Source: Alicyclobacillus fastidiosus (GTDB lineage Bacteria; Bacillota; Bacilli; Alicyclobacillales; Alicyclobacillaceae). From it: a stretch of DNA of 64,000 nt. A program made the translations under genes and the position numbers. The notes under the pieces were generated by a model. It worked only from the letters and a program-made list of their open reading frames with translations, made no database searches and was not told where the DNA came from. The stretch is from the NCBI RefSeq assembly GCF_026651875.1, contig NZ_CP104068.1, forward strand, positions 140,940 to 204,939, written 5' to 3'. Positions 15,936 through 23,716 of the stretch are shown one piece after another (position 1 is the first letter of the stretch; every line of letters begins with the position of its first letter).

Positions 15936-16886
15936 TTAGTAATCAGGGAAGAGTTTATAGAAATTTGCATAGCGTTCGTCATGAATGGGCTTTTGTACGG
16001 CATTAGAAGCATATTGCATCACGTTAGCCCTGTGTTCTTCTTCCCACTTCCGGTCAATTGCGGCTAAATCATCATCAACGAGTGCCCGTTTTGTCTTGGT
16101 TCCCTTGATGTTCGGGATAGCCGTCCAGTTGTCCTCTACAGCTCTACGGAATGCACCTAAAAGGTTGTTCCAATCACCACGGATGCTGATGTATTCTGCC
16201 TTCTCGATGATGTACTCGCGCCCATATACGGTAAGCCATTGTCCAAGTTTCGGAATTAGAGAACGGATGCTGACTCCAAGTCTGGATTCAATCTCGGTCC
16301 TTAACGAACCCAAGCTCTGAAAATCTATATCCGATACAACAACAGAATCAGACTTGGATTCTGTTCTCTTACTAGGCTTAGTAGCTTCATTAGGCTCAGT
16401 GTTTGTTGTTGTAGTGGTATTTATAGTATTGGTTTTGGTTATGGTAGTAGTAAAAGACCTGTTAGTATTCTGTTCGCAAATTTTGCGTTCCGCAGTTTTT
16501 GTGGATTGACGTACCTCAATTTTTGCGATACGGTCCGTACCGTAATTTTTGAGGTACGGTGCTTCTTTCACGATTCGATACATAGTGCGTTGGAATTGAC
16601 CATGATTTTCTTGCCAACATTCGATATAGCCGGCCTCAATCAGTTGTTTGCGGTGCTTGTAGAAGGTGTTTTGGGACATATCGAGTTCTTCAAGGATAGT
16701 GGAGACAGAAGGCCAGGCGATCCTCTCGTCTTCGAGATTGCCGCCTGCAAATGTGCAGAGGTAAGCATAAATCAGTCTAGCGGGACCACTGAGATTCTTG
16801 TCCCTCATAACCATCTGTGACACATCACCATAGCCGTTTTCATAAACGGTGCCTACAAGATTGATTTCAGCTGCTGTAGCAGACAT
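15936..16886 (-). CDS. Plasmid replication initiator (replicon A)
   Basis: 316 aa from ATG 16886, ten bases after GGAGGG; a longer frame upstream reads through the leader hairpin and is rejected. N-terminal winged HTH (residues about 45-95, with TILEELDMSQNTFYKHRKQLIEAGYIE), a Thr/Asn-rich linker, and a C-terminal domain (SIRSLIPKLGQWLTVYGREYIIEKAEYI ... GDWNNLLGAFRRAVEDNW). Same architecture and C-terminal motifs as the protein at 30339, including the ending YANFYKLFPD. First gene of a rep-parA-parB operon with an attenuated leader. Rep function is inferred from context and the HTH/DnaD-like layout. Confidence 0.7.
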   Translation of the reverse strand: MSATAAEINLVGTVYENGYGDVSQMVMRDKNLSGPARLIYAYLCTFAGGNLEDERIAWPSVSTILEELDMSQNTFYKHRKQLIEAGYIECWQENHGQFQRTMYRIVKEAPYLKNYGTDRIAKIEVRQSTKTAERKICEQNTNRSFTTTITKTNTINTTTTTNTEPNEATKPSKRTESKSDSVVVSDIDFQSLGSLRTEIESRLGVSIRSLIPKLGQWLTVYGREYIIEKAEYISIRGDWNNLLGAFRRAVEDNWTAIPNIKGTKTKRALVDDDLAAIDRKWEEEHRANVMQYASNAVQKPIHDERYANFYKLFPDY

Positions 16887-16911
16887 GTTTTTCATTCCCT
16901 CCATGGGAACG

Positions 16912-16947
16912 AAAAAAGCGCTATGGGTACACTTGTCCCATTGCGCT
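16912..16947 (-). terminator. Attenuator hairpin in rep leader A
   Basis: On the minus strand AGCGCAATGGG pairs with CCCATAGCGCT around ACAAGTGTA, followed by six T, 25 bp before the rep start. Replicon B has the same loop and a stem with compensatory changes (30274-30310). Fits transcriptional attenuation of rep, as in antisense-RNA-controlled Gram-positive plasmids. Confidence 0.75.
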
Positions 16948-17000
16948 GTTAAGCACGATACACATCGAATGGTGTAGGAAAATTTACTAGCACCAATAAG

Positions 17001-17030
17001 CGTTTTTGTCTTGAAAATCAAGACGAAACG
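17001..17030. promoter_or_regulatory. Conserved palindrome in rep leader A
   Basis: GTCTTGA-AAA-TCAAGAC within a longer imperfect palindrome bounded by CGTTT/AAACG. Conserved at 30191-30222. Operator or anti-attenuation element. Confidence 0.6.
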
Positions 17031-17067
17031 TGGTTGAATTAGTGTATCGATTTTAACAGCAGGTTCT

Positions 17068-17106
17068 AGGGATTCGCTCACTTCTTGGCCGGAGGGGCGA
17101 ATCCCT
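17068..17106. promoter_or_regulatory. Conserved leader hairpin A (first copy)
   Basis: AGGGATTCG pairs with CGAATCCCT around a CCGGAGGGG-containing loop. Equivalent hairpins are at 17373-17409 and 30118-30153; the flanking CGAGAAAAGCGAAAGGGATT is shared with replicon B. Confidence 0.6.
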
Positions 17107-17214
17107 TTCGCTTTTCTCGTTCAATTTTCAGTGGCTAGATTATATTCAAGCACAATACCGGTTTGAACACCAGTAACAAGAGCATTTGGTTCGCTTTTTT
17201 ACGGACGATGAATG

Positions 17215-17255
17215 CAAAAAGAGCGCATAGTCCATTTGCAGGACCGATACGCTCT
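17215..17255 (-). terminator. Second attenuator-like hairpin upstream of rep A
   Basis: AGAGCG ... GGTCC / GGAC ... CGCTCT on the minus strand followed by five T. With the hairpin at 17373-17409 it looks like a second, duplicated rep leader whose rep gene is gone. Confidence 0.55.
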
Positions 17256-17372
17256 TGTGCTCGGAATTCCACGATTCCAACAGGTAAAAATACTGCACCC
17301 GTAGGCGATTTTCTACTTGAAAAGTCGCCCTGAATCTGAGAAACTATGAACACAAGATTGTATCTGGGTTTT

Positions 17373-17409
17373 GGGATTCGCCTTTACTCTTGCCGGAGGG
17401 GCGAATCCC
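17373..17409. promoter_or_regulatory. Conserved leader hairpin A (second copy)
   Basis: GGGATTCGC/GCGAATCCC around CCGGAGGG, as at 17068. Just beyond it (17425-17480) is the stretch TTTACGCTA...ATCCG...GATAAGCAAG that is also found, reversed, upstream of rep B near 30055-30090 and is the likely promoter region. Confidence 0.55.
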
Positions 17410-17517
17410 ATTCGCATTTATTCGTCCGTTTTTCTTTGATCACTACTTTACGCTATGATCCGACGGATAAGCAAGTAATATTTACATGCATACGTAAACA
17501 GCTACTAGATTACCCAG

Positions 17518-17539
17518 ACGCCCCCTGTGGGCGTTTTTT
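17518..17539 (+). terminator. Terminator of putative counter-transcribed RNA (A)
   Basis: ACGCCC/GGGCGT plus six T, pointing away from rep on the strand opposite to it. Replicon B has the same hairpin at 29991-30012. This is where an antisense control RNA would end. Confidence 0.6.
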
Positions 17540-17545
17540 AATGCT

Positions 17546-17622
17546 TTTCTGCACCTCTGTACATCTGCATTTCTGCAGGTGCATAGGTGTGCTATTCTGC
17601 ATATCTGCATTTCTGCACATAC
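17546..17622. repeat. 8-bp TTCTGCAN array upstream of rep A, part 1
   Basis: Nine to ten units in 8-bp phase (TTCTGCAC, CTCTGTAC, ATCTGCAT, TTCTGCAG and so on). Same unit as inside the parB-like gene. Candidate partition centromere (parS). Confidence 0.85.
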
Positions 17623-17710
17623 AAAAACTCCTACACCATCTTACATTGTTTACCTTTTTCACATTCCATCCGTTCAAAAAATAGGCATTGTCTACGTCTC
17701 AACCTGATTT

Positions 17711-17812
17711 TCTCTGCATCTATGTACTTCTGCTCATCTGCATCTATGCATTTATGCGAATCTGCATTTCTGTACTTCTGAATTTCTGCTGATCTGCATT
17801 TCTGCACTTTTG
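17711..17812. repeat. 8-bp TTCTGCAN array upstream of rep A, part 2
   Basis: Twelve to thirteen more units in 8-bp phase (CTCTGCAT, CTATGTAC, TTCTGCTC, ATCTGCAT and so on), separated from part 1 by 88 bp of AT-rich DNA without repeats. Confidence 0.85.
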
Positions 17813-18052
17813 GTATGTTCAACTAATGGGTGTCAGATCACATGAAAAACGGGCCTGGAATCGGACCGAGATTTTTGTGTCATATCGAATTCTTCAACCG
17901 TGCATATCCATCCGGTCATTATCCATACTCACGGTTGATGATATATGCATACCACATTCCAGAAAAAATATTCTTGGTATATTCCGTTCGTCTGATTCAT
18001 CTATTAGCATGATGGACAGGAATCTCAGATTTTATACAAATGGGGTAAAATT

Positions 18053-18258
18053 TTGATCAAACGAAGAAAAATAGATAAAGCACTTGGAATGGAAATCGTT
18101 TTTGATGAAGAAGCAAGGAAGAGGTATACAGTTACCCGAACCTGGGACCCACACAAAGACCGGGCTGTTATCATCATGTATAATCCAGTGCAAGTCATAC
18201 CTAAACCATTCGCAGTGGGATCGGCTACAGCTGCAATGGCGAGTTTCGTGTTAGAAAG
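18053..18258 (+). pseudogene. DUF1643-family protein truncated by MITE
   Basis: TTG start at 18053 after GGGG. The frame carries RYTVTRTWDPHKDRAVIIMYNP, the hallmark of DUF1643 proteins, then stops matching at the MITE, where it reads on for 14 foreign codons. Intact members are about 150-170 aa; this has about 69. Confidence 0.7.
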
Positions 18259-18358
18259 CGTTCTGGTGCAAAAACATTTGAATACGCTACATGTGGTGTA
18301 GATTCAATGAACCTTCAACACTATATATTGTGGTTTCGTGAGTTTTTGCACCAGAACC
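18259..18358 (-). mobile_element. 100-bp IS6-related MITE, copy 4 (diverged)
   Basis: Same length and orientation as copy 3 but with many substitutions (for example ATGTGGTGTA and CAACACTATA), so it is older. Directly followed by a decayed IS6 element. Confidence 0.85.
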
Positions 18359-19153
18359 GAAATGATGCAGCCTAAAATCGTTGATGTGGGGTTATGCAGC
18401 GAAATGGAAAAGGTCATTAATAAAATCTGCGATGGAAGAGACAGGTAGGTGAAGTGACTGGACCTGTCCTTTCCTTATCATGTGTATAGCTTCAATTCCC
18501 TTGATGGTGTAGTCGGCAGTTTGAAACGATTTGAACCCCATCATCGGATTTTCTTGATGAATCGATGATCTTTTTCAACAATGTTATTCAGGTATTTCGT
18601 CTGCCGGATTGAGGTTTCTTGCCGGATCTCCGTTTTGTCTTTTAATTGCTGTAGTGCCGGAGGGTAAGCAGGGTTTTTATCTACGGTGATGACTCGCGGC
18701 GTTTGATTATGCGGCGATGACAGTGCTTTTCTGAAGAATCGCTTTGCAGCTTGGACATCTCGACTCGAAAACAGCATGAAGTCAACAGTTTGTCCTTTAG
18801 AGTCTACTGCTCTATATAGATAAGTCCATTTTCCCTTTACTTTAATGTAGGTTTCGTCAACTCTGTAGGAATCGGTGGTCGGTTTCAAATAACGTCGAAT
18901 ACGCTTGTCCAACTCTGGACCGAACTGATGGACCCATCGCATGATTGTGGTATGAGAAACCTGAACTCCTCTTTCTTTTAGCAGTTCGACGATGTCCCGG
19001 TAACTTAAGCTGTATCGCAAATACCATCGGACAGCCATCAAGATAATGTGAGCTTCGAAGTGCTTTCATTTGAACGCATTCATAACATGCCAGCCTCATC
19101 CCTGAAGTTTATCCGGACAATACTAGTATGCCTAGGGTTTTTGCACCAGAACC
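18359..19153 (-). mobile_element. Decayed IS6/IS240-like element
   Basis: Right end intact (TTTTTGCACCAGAACC-type, ending at 19153). The left inverted repeat is missing; the MITE ends exactly where it should be, suggesting recombination between MITE and IS. Confidence 0.75.
18393..19083 (-). pseudogene. IS6-family transposase, nonsense and frameshift
   Basis: Start MNAFK followed by TGA where relatives have Trp (KHFE continues), then a good frame (SYRDIVELLKERGVQVSHTTIMRWV, VDETYIKVKG, TVDKNPAYPP, NNIVEKDHRF: the DDE residues are all present) and a frameshift after RFIKKI, before MMGFKSFQTADYT. C-terminus ...ADFINDLFHFAA. Inactive. Confidence 0.85.
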
Positions 19154-19242
19154 GGGCTTGCCGGTGTCGTTCATATCAGAATGGGGTCTAATCGTTTGCA
19201 TAAGTCAGATACCGTGGATTTCGAAAACTCCGTCCTACATAA

Positions 19243-19611
19243 TTATTCGGTTATCTGGGATATCTTTCGTGTTGATACGCCGTTTATAACCATCTCCATC
19301 ATGGCGAGAACTAGAGCTTGTTCACTCCGTTGGTAACGAGCAAATAGGTCAGTCGAAAACGTGCCATGGCGGAATCTAGGCACTCGAAGAGTGAGCGTAC
19401 CAACTCGAGGGGTAAGTTGGTGAGGGTATGTACCGTTACGTTGATCGCGACGATTCTCAGAACGCTCATACGGTTCTGCTTGAAGCTGTTCTGTCGCTTG
19501 GGCTTTTAGAAAGAGGTTAATCACTTTTTCCAAGAGACTTGCCACCCCTTGGTCATTTTGAGTAAATAGACCGTCCAAAAATTCGTCATCCAAGTTAATA
19601 ATTTGAGTCAT
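19243..19611 (-). pseudogene. IS256-family transposase, N-terminal fragment
   Basis: ATG 19611 after AAAGGAGG. About 122 residues match the Mutator/IS256 N-terminus: YERSENRRDQRNGTYPH, RVGTLTLRVPRFRHGTFSTDLFARYQRSE. The DDE domain is absent, so it cannot transpose. Confidence 0.8.
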
Positions 19612-19790
19612 TCCTATAGCCTCCTTTAGAATCTGGCTTAGAAAACTCGGTTCTACCAAAGAGGTTGGGATTGGCTCTTTTGTATTTCAGCAGCCAATCG
19701 ATTTTACACAATTATACGGACGTCACTTGGGGAATGTGGATTGGACCTTTTGGACGAAAATAATACAATAGATGAATGAGAGGTGATTAC

Positions 19791-20411
19791 TTGAGTAAAA
19801 AAGGTAAAGGTGAAAGAACTCGCGAACGTATTCTTGAGGCAGCTGCAGAGGAATTTGCTTCTCGTGGTTTTTACGAAACTAAAACTATTGACATACTTTC
19901 GAAGGTTGGACTTACCCAGCCAGCGTTGTATAAACATTTTCCCAATAAGCAATCGATTTATTGTGAATTGGTTGACGGACTTCACGTTAAATTTCGGCGT
20001 TTAATCGAAACTGCACGATTGGGCATCGGCTTAACAGATGATGATGTATCGGCTGGTGCAAAGGAAGCTGTGATTCACGTATTTAATTTGTTGTTTGAAA
20101 ATCCAAATGTCACAAGAATAGCCTTCTTCATGGACCAGAACGCAGAAAATTTGAAGTTAGAACTGGTGAAGTTAATCCAGAAAAATATACAATCAGAGCA
20201 AGAAATGGGATATATACGTTCCGACATTTCAGCGGAAATTGCTGCAGTGTGTCTGGTTGGGATGATTGAGCGACTTACTCTTGAATTTCTGTTGCCTGGC
20301 AAAAAGAGCCCAGAAAGTTTGGCTGATGATGTGTTTGGTATTTTCGCACCGGCTATGATAAATAAGGGGAGTGAGCCTAATCCGATAGACATAATCAAAC
20401 ACTTGGAGTAG
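19791..20411 (+). CDS. TetR/AcrR-family transcriptional repressor
   Basis: 206 aa from TTG 19791, eight bases after GAGAGGTGAT; an in-frame ATG at 19776 lies within that site and is less likely. N-terminal HTH (ERILEAAAEEFASRGFYETKT, LTQPALYKHFPNKQSIYCEL) and a helical ligand-binding domain (residues about 70-200). No efflux or enzyme gene adjoins; the inverted repeats at 20529-20582 and 20625-20659 are downstream. Regulates unknown targets, probably a resident of an older insertion. Confidence 0.9.
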   Translation: MSKKGKGERTRERILEAAAEEFASRGFYETKTIDILSKVGLTQPALYKHFPNKQSIYCELVDGLHVKFRRLIETARLGIGLTDDDVSAGAKEAVIHVFNLLFENPNVTRIAFFMDQNAENLKLELVKLIQKNIQSEQEMGYIRSDISAEIAAVCLVGMIERLTLEFLLPGKKSPESLADDVFGIFAPAMINKGSEPNPIDIIKHLE

Positions 20412-20528
20412 TTTCAGTCTCGGCAACCACAACGATGATCCTTCCACCTCGACACACATGGCGGATTTCGTCAGTCAGTATGCCGGCCGACTGGCGAAGA
20501 TGCGGTCTAATTTCCGAATGTGTGTCTT

Positions 20529-20582
20529 TTTACTTGAGTCATAATGAACGGGGCCGACCTCGTTCATTATGACTCAAGTAAA
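20529..20582. repeat. Long perfect inverted repeat downstream of tetR gene
   Basis: TTTACTTGAGTCATAATGAACG and its exact complement are separated by 10 nt, of which most can also pair. A 22-25 bp stem with a 4-nt loop would form. No T-run follows. Operator, transcription end or end of a lost element. Confidence 0.6.
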
Positions 20583-20624
20583 TCACACCAGACCGTATAA
20601 AAAAATAAAATTATGTTACGACAA

Positions 20625-20659
20625 TAAGGGTAGAGAGCTTGTTAAATTCTCTACCCTTA
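20625..20659. repeat. 12-bp inverted repeat
   Basis: TAAGGGTAGAGA/TCTCTACCCTTA with an 11-nt loop; another stem, GGTATTCA/TGAATACC, follows at about 20663-20688. On the minus strand a T-rich region lies after the stem, so it may end transcription of the locus at 20760. Confidence 0.45.
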
Positions 20660-20759
20660 AATGGTATTCAATCATGGAATGAATACCGTTAAAAAGTACC
20701 AGTTAGACTGAGAATGCGAACATTAGTTGTCTTTATAAAGCGATATGTTCCATTTACTA

Positions 20760-21248
20760 TTATCCCCATCGCTCATCCTTCCATTGGTTATTGTTACCAA
20801 CTCTGTTGTCGTCGCTCCCAGACGGTGTTATAGATAAATGACATACAGCTTGTGGTGTTTTGCATGTCGGGTTAATCATTCCATCCCATTTATCTGGGCA
20901 ATAAGAGTATCCACGCGGCATATCATAACCAGGATTCGTTACCCAGGTCCCCGTCTTAGTGTCATAAAGTTCCTTTGCAGTATCTACACCAAAAGGAGCC
21001 GCATTGATTCCAGTTGTATCATTCTTAATGACGCTATCTCTTTGTCCAGGAGTTAGTTCATACCAATATTTCATTATCTGGCTGTTCCATGTATCAACGT
21101 CTGAGTTAGTAAATGTACCAGTATGGATTTGTGCATGACCTAAAGGATTACCTAACTTTGTTCCTGCCATTGCTGTCGGGCCAAAGTAAGTAGCTAAGCC
21201 AACTACGATTCCACCAGCCATTAATGCCTGTGCTAAAAACCTTTTCAA
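20760..21248 (-). CDS. Secreted protein of glycosyltransferase locus
   Basis: 162 aa from TTG 21248, after GGGGAGAG. Signal peptide (LKRFLAQALMAGGIVVGLATYFGPTAMA), then a Trp/Tyr/Asn-rich mature region with WNSQIMKYWYELTPGQRD and three Cys, ending NQWKDERWG. No known family. Starts 87 bp after the GT2 stop on the same strand, so likely co-transcribed and involved with the exported glycan (inference). Confidence 0.7.
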   Translation of the reverse strand: MKRFLAQALMAGGIVVGLATYFGPTAMAGTKLGNPLGHAQIHTGTFTNSDVDTWNSQIMKYWYELTPGQRDSVIKNDTTGINAAPFGVDTAKELYDTKTGTWVTNPGYDMPRGYSYCPDKWDGMINPTCKTPQAVCHLSITPSGSDDNRVGNNNQWKDERWG

Positions 21249-21335
21249 TGTAATCTCTCCCCCGAGTAAGTAAACGTGAGCGACATCGACAAGGCTATCT
21301 GTCACATTGTAAACACCCCCTTAAATTCAGAGGGC

Positions 21336-22628
21336 TTATGCCGACACGTTTATATCGGCAGAGGAGACCATTTCCCGTTCGGTTTTGATCCATCCCCATT
21401 GGCCGCGTGCCATACGATAGAAAGCCATGAACGAGGCAATGATCCAAATGAATGCGGTGTACAATGCGAATGTGATCATAAGACCAGGACCTGCATACCA
21501 TGGAATCTTGATGTTCGATACTTTGCTGTATCCCGGTAGAAAGATCAGCTGAATCGAAAAGGCGAGCAACAACTGTACAGCTTGTGGTACCCATAACCCG
21601 AAGTTCTGTAGAGAACCCATCCAGTTACTATGTGCGTGGACTAGGCCGAACATCGATAGGATGCCAAGTACATAGTCAGCGAACAAGATAAGCGGGATGA
21701 TGATCATGAACAGATACAGTGTTGAGTCGAGCTTCGTAACCAGTCGGCTGTTGCTTTGCCACAGAGACTTAATCCGGCGCCATACTTGGTAGTGTCCTTG
21801 GACCCAGCGTGAACGCTGCTTGATAAGACGTGTGAAGCTGGTCAGGCCGTGTTGGACGACAGGTGTTTTACCTGTAAAGCAGATCCGTTGGCCTTGGCCT
21901 GTAAGAGCCATACCTAAATCGATGTCTTCTGTCAGTGCTCTGCTCCATGGCTGAGGGCCAAGTTTTTTCATAGCTGAGTAACGTGTGAATTGTCCGTTGC
22001 CACCCATTGCAACAGAGGAGATCCAGTTACGTGCCTTCTGAATAAAGTGGAAGAATGCTTGGAACTCGATGTCCTGCATAAGGAGCCATAGGTTTTCGTT
22101 TGCGCCTTTGATAGATACAGGAGCTTGAACAGCACCGATGTCTGCTGAGGATTGAAACATGGAGGTGACCTCGTTGATGACTTTCTGATCCATGTAGACG
22201 TCGGAGTCAGTTACGCCAATGATGATCTGGTTCTCCTTGAGATCTGGGAACCATTCTTTGAGCTGCGTTTGTGCCCAAGCATATGCATCGTTGAGTGCCA
22301 TGCCTTTACCTTGTCGTGCAAGCGGATGCTTGCGTTGGAAAAGGTGAATAGTTTCTCCTTCGTAATTCTTTACAATGTTTGCAGTCTCATCATCAGAGCC
22401 GTCATCGATAACAACTACATGTAACCTAGCAACCAATCGTTCCATCTGCGTACATGTTTGGCTGATTACTCTTTCCTCGTTCAGAGCTGGAACCAGGAGA
22501 ACGTAACCAATCGAGCCTACATCAGCTACTGGAAGTTCCACCTTCTTGAATGACCATATGTACATAAGTAGATAGTAAAGAGCGATAAACGTAAAAATCC
22601 CAAAAAATATATCTACATTAATATCCAT
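21336..22628 (-). CDS. Family 2 processive glycosyltransferase (membrane)
   Basis: 430 aa, ATG 22628 after AGGAG. One N-terminal membrane helix, a cytosolic GT-A domain, then several C-terminal helices (residues about 300-420). Motifs: VVVIDDGSDD near 73, DSD (VTDSDVYMD) near 138, TEDIDLG near 234, QRSRWVQG near 268, i.e. the D,D,D,(Q/R)xxRW pattern of synthases that polymerise and export polysaccharide (hyaluronan/cellulose/PNAG type). Product unknown. Preceded by a 48-aa membrane protein and followed by a secreted protein. Confidence 0.88.
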   Translation of the reverse strand: MDINVDIFFGIFTFIALYYLLMYIWSFKKVELPVADVGSIGYVLLVPALNEERVISQTCTQMERLVARLHVVVIDDGSDDETANIVKNYEGETIHLFQRKHPLARQGKGMALNDAYAWAQTQLKEWFPDLKENQIIIGVTDSDVYMDQKVINEVTSMFQSSADIGAVQAPVSIKGANENLWLLMQDIEFQAFFHFIQKARNWISSVAMGGNGQFTRYSAMKKLGPQPWSRALTEDIDLGMALTGQGQRICFTGKTPVVQHGLTSFTRLIKQRSRWVQGHYQVWRRIKSLWQSNSRLVTKLDSTLYLFMIIIPLILFADYVLGILSMFGLVHAHSNWMGSLQNFGLWVPQAVQLLLAFSIQLIFLPGYSKVSNIKIPWYAGPGLMITFALYTAFIWIIASFMAFYRMARGQWGWIKTEREMVSSADINVSA

Positions 22629-22650
22629 AGTAGTGTCTCTCCTACTCCTC

Positions 22651-22797
22651 TTAATAGGCCGACATTAGTGGCGTTAGAATCGCTGCATGAACCGTGTGGA
22701 AATGGAACACACCGAGGTAAGACACGACAAATGTCAACATTACAAACGTCATTACACCTAGAAATATATTCCCCGATTTCAATTTTTTCTTTTTCAC
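22651..22797 (-). CDS. 48-aa membrane protein upstream of glycosyltransferase
   Basis: GTG 22797, GGGTGATCAC site upstream. Sequence: basic KKKKLKSGN start, one hydrophobic helix (IFLGVMTFVMLTFVVSYLGVF), then HFHTVHAAILTPLMSAY. Its stop is 22 bp before the GT2 start, within the same transcript. Small partner subunits are known for synthases such as PgaD; this could be an equivalent. No homology claimed. Confidence 0.6.
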   Translation of the reverse strand: MKKKKLKSGNIFLGVMTFVMLTFVVSYLGVFHFHTVHAAILTPLMSAY

Positions 22798-22833
22798 AGT
22801 GATCACCCATAATCTTTGAGTTTAAAGAAGCTC

Positions 22834-23054
22834 TTATTTGGACATATTGTCCAAATAATTTTTAAAAAAATATCCAGTAGACACACCTAAAATGTCAGCT
22901 AACGTGCACACTAAGTCTGCTCTAAATGGTCGTTGTCCTGTCTCCATCTTGGTCAGTCTTGACTGTGACATGCCAATTTTCTGAGCACATAAACTTGTGT
23001 TAATCCTCTAGCTTCTCGAAGCTCGCGAAGACGTTCATGGGGACACACCTCCAT
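22834..23054 (-). pseudogene. XRE-family regulator with a one-base frameshift
   Basis: From ATG 23054: MEVCPHERLRELREARGLTQ, then a missing base; the next frame continues SLCAQKIGMSQSRLTKMETGQRPFRADLVCTLADILGVSTGYFFKN to 22834. Together a complete single HTH domain. The frameshift sits at CACAAGT. Just upstream of the glycan operon on the same strand, so it may once have controlled it. Confidence 0.7.
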
Positions 23055-23211
23055 AATCATCACTACCATACTGGACAATATGGCAACAAAACTTCTGTAC
23101 CGATAATATATAGACATTTCGTCTAAAGTCAACATAAATTTAGACGTTATGGATAAAAATGTTGACGGAGTGGCATATTTGTCGGATGATCTTGACGTTG
23201 GAGGGGTGCTA

Positions 23212-23535
23212 GTGAGTAACCTTAGTACGCGGCTAATGGAGTGCAGGAAGCGGAAGGGATGGACTCAATCGTTTGTTTCGGAGAAAACTGGAATTACAAA
23301 CTTTGCGCTTTCAAAGTATGAGCGTGGGACAAGAGAGCCCGATACTTCCACACTATCCATCTTAGCTACATTATATGATGTCTCTATCGACTACCTTGTA
23401 AATGGTGACTCGAGGGAGCTGGATTTATTTGAGATTTTACACTATGATCATTTGTTATTCCGTGGAACCCAACTTACCGCTGAAGAGCGAAGTAAAGCCA
23501 TAACTATCCTGATGGCCTTGTTTAGTCAGAGCTAA
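23212..23535 (+). CDS. XRE-family transcriptional regulator
   Basis: 107 aa from GTG 23212, preceded by GGAGGGG; a frame from ATG 23149 is open but has no such site. N-terminal HTH (LMECRKRKGWTQSFVSEKTGITNFALSKYERGTREPD about residues 7-45) and a short C-terminal helix (LTAEERSKAITILMALF) as in phage-type and SinR-like repressors. Divergent from the pseudogene at 23054, sharing its promoter region. Confidence 0.85.
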   Translation: MSNLSTRLMECRKRKGWTQSFVSEKTGITNFALSKYERGTREPDTSTLSILATLYDVSIDYLVNGDSRELDLFEILHYDHLLFRGTQLTAEERSKAITILMALFSQS

Positions 23536-23716
23536 TGTTTTTATTAATTTGAACAATTTTATTTCAGGATTTGCGGTCCTCTGCTTTAGACGGCCTGTAG
23601 TGTTGTGTGGATCTACTTTTTCAGCGATATACGGAAAAAACTTGATTAACCCCAATAATTAATATTACGGTTATATGTATGGCGTATAGCTAAAATCTTG
23701 AATTGGTCTTTAACTA

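Noticed and set aside
16887..17081. 65-residue N-terminal extension of the replication initiator
   Set aside because: It would translate the attenuator hairpin and lacks a ribosome binding site; the homologous gene at 30339 starts at the equivalent of 16886.
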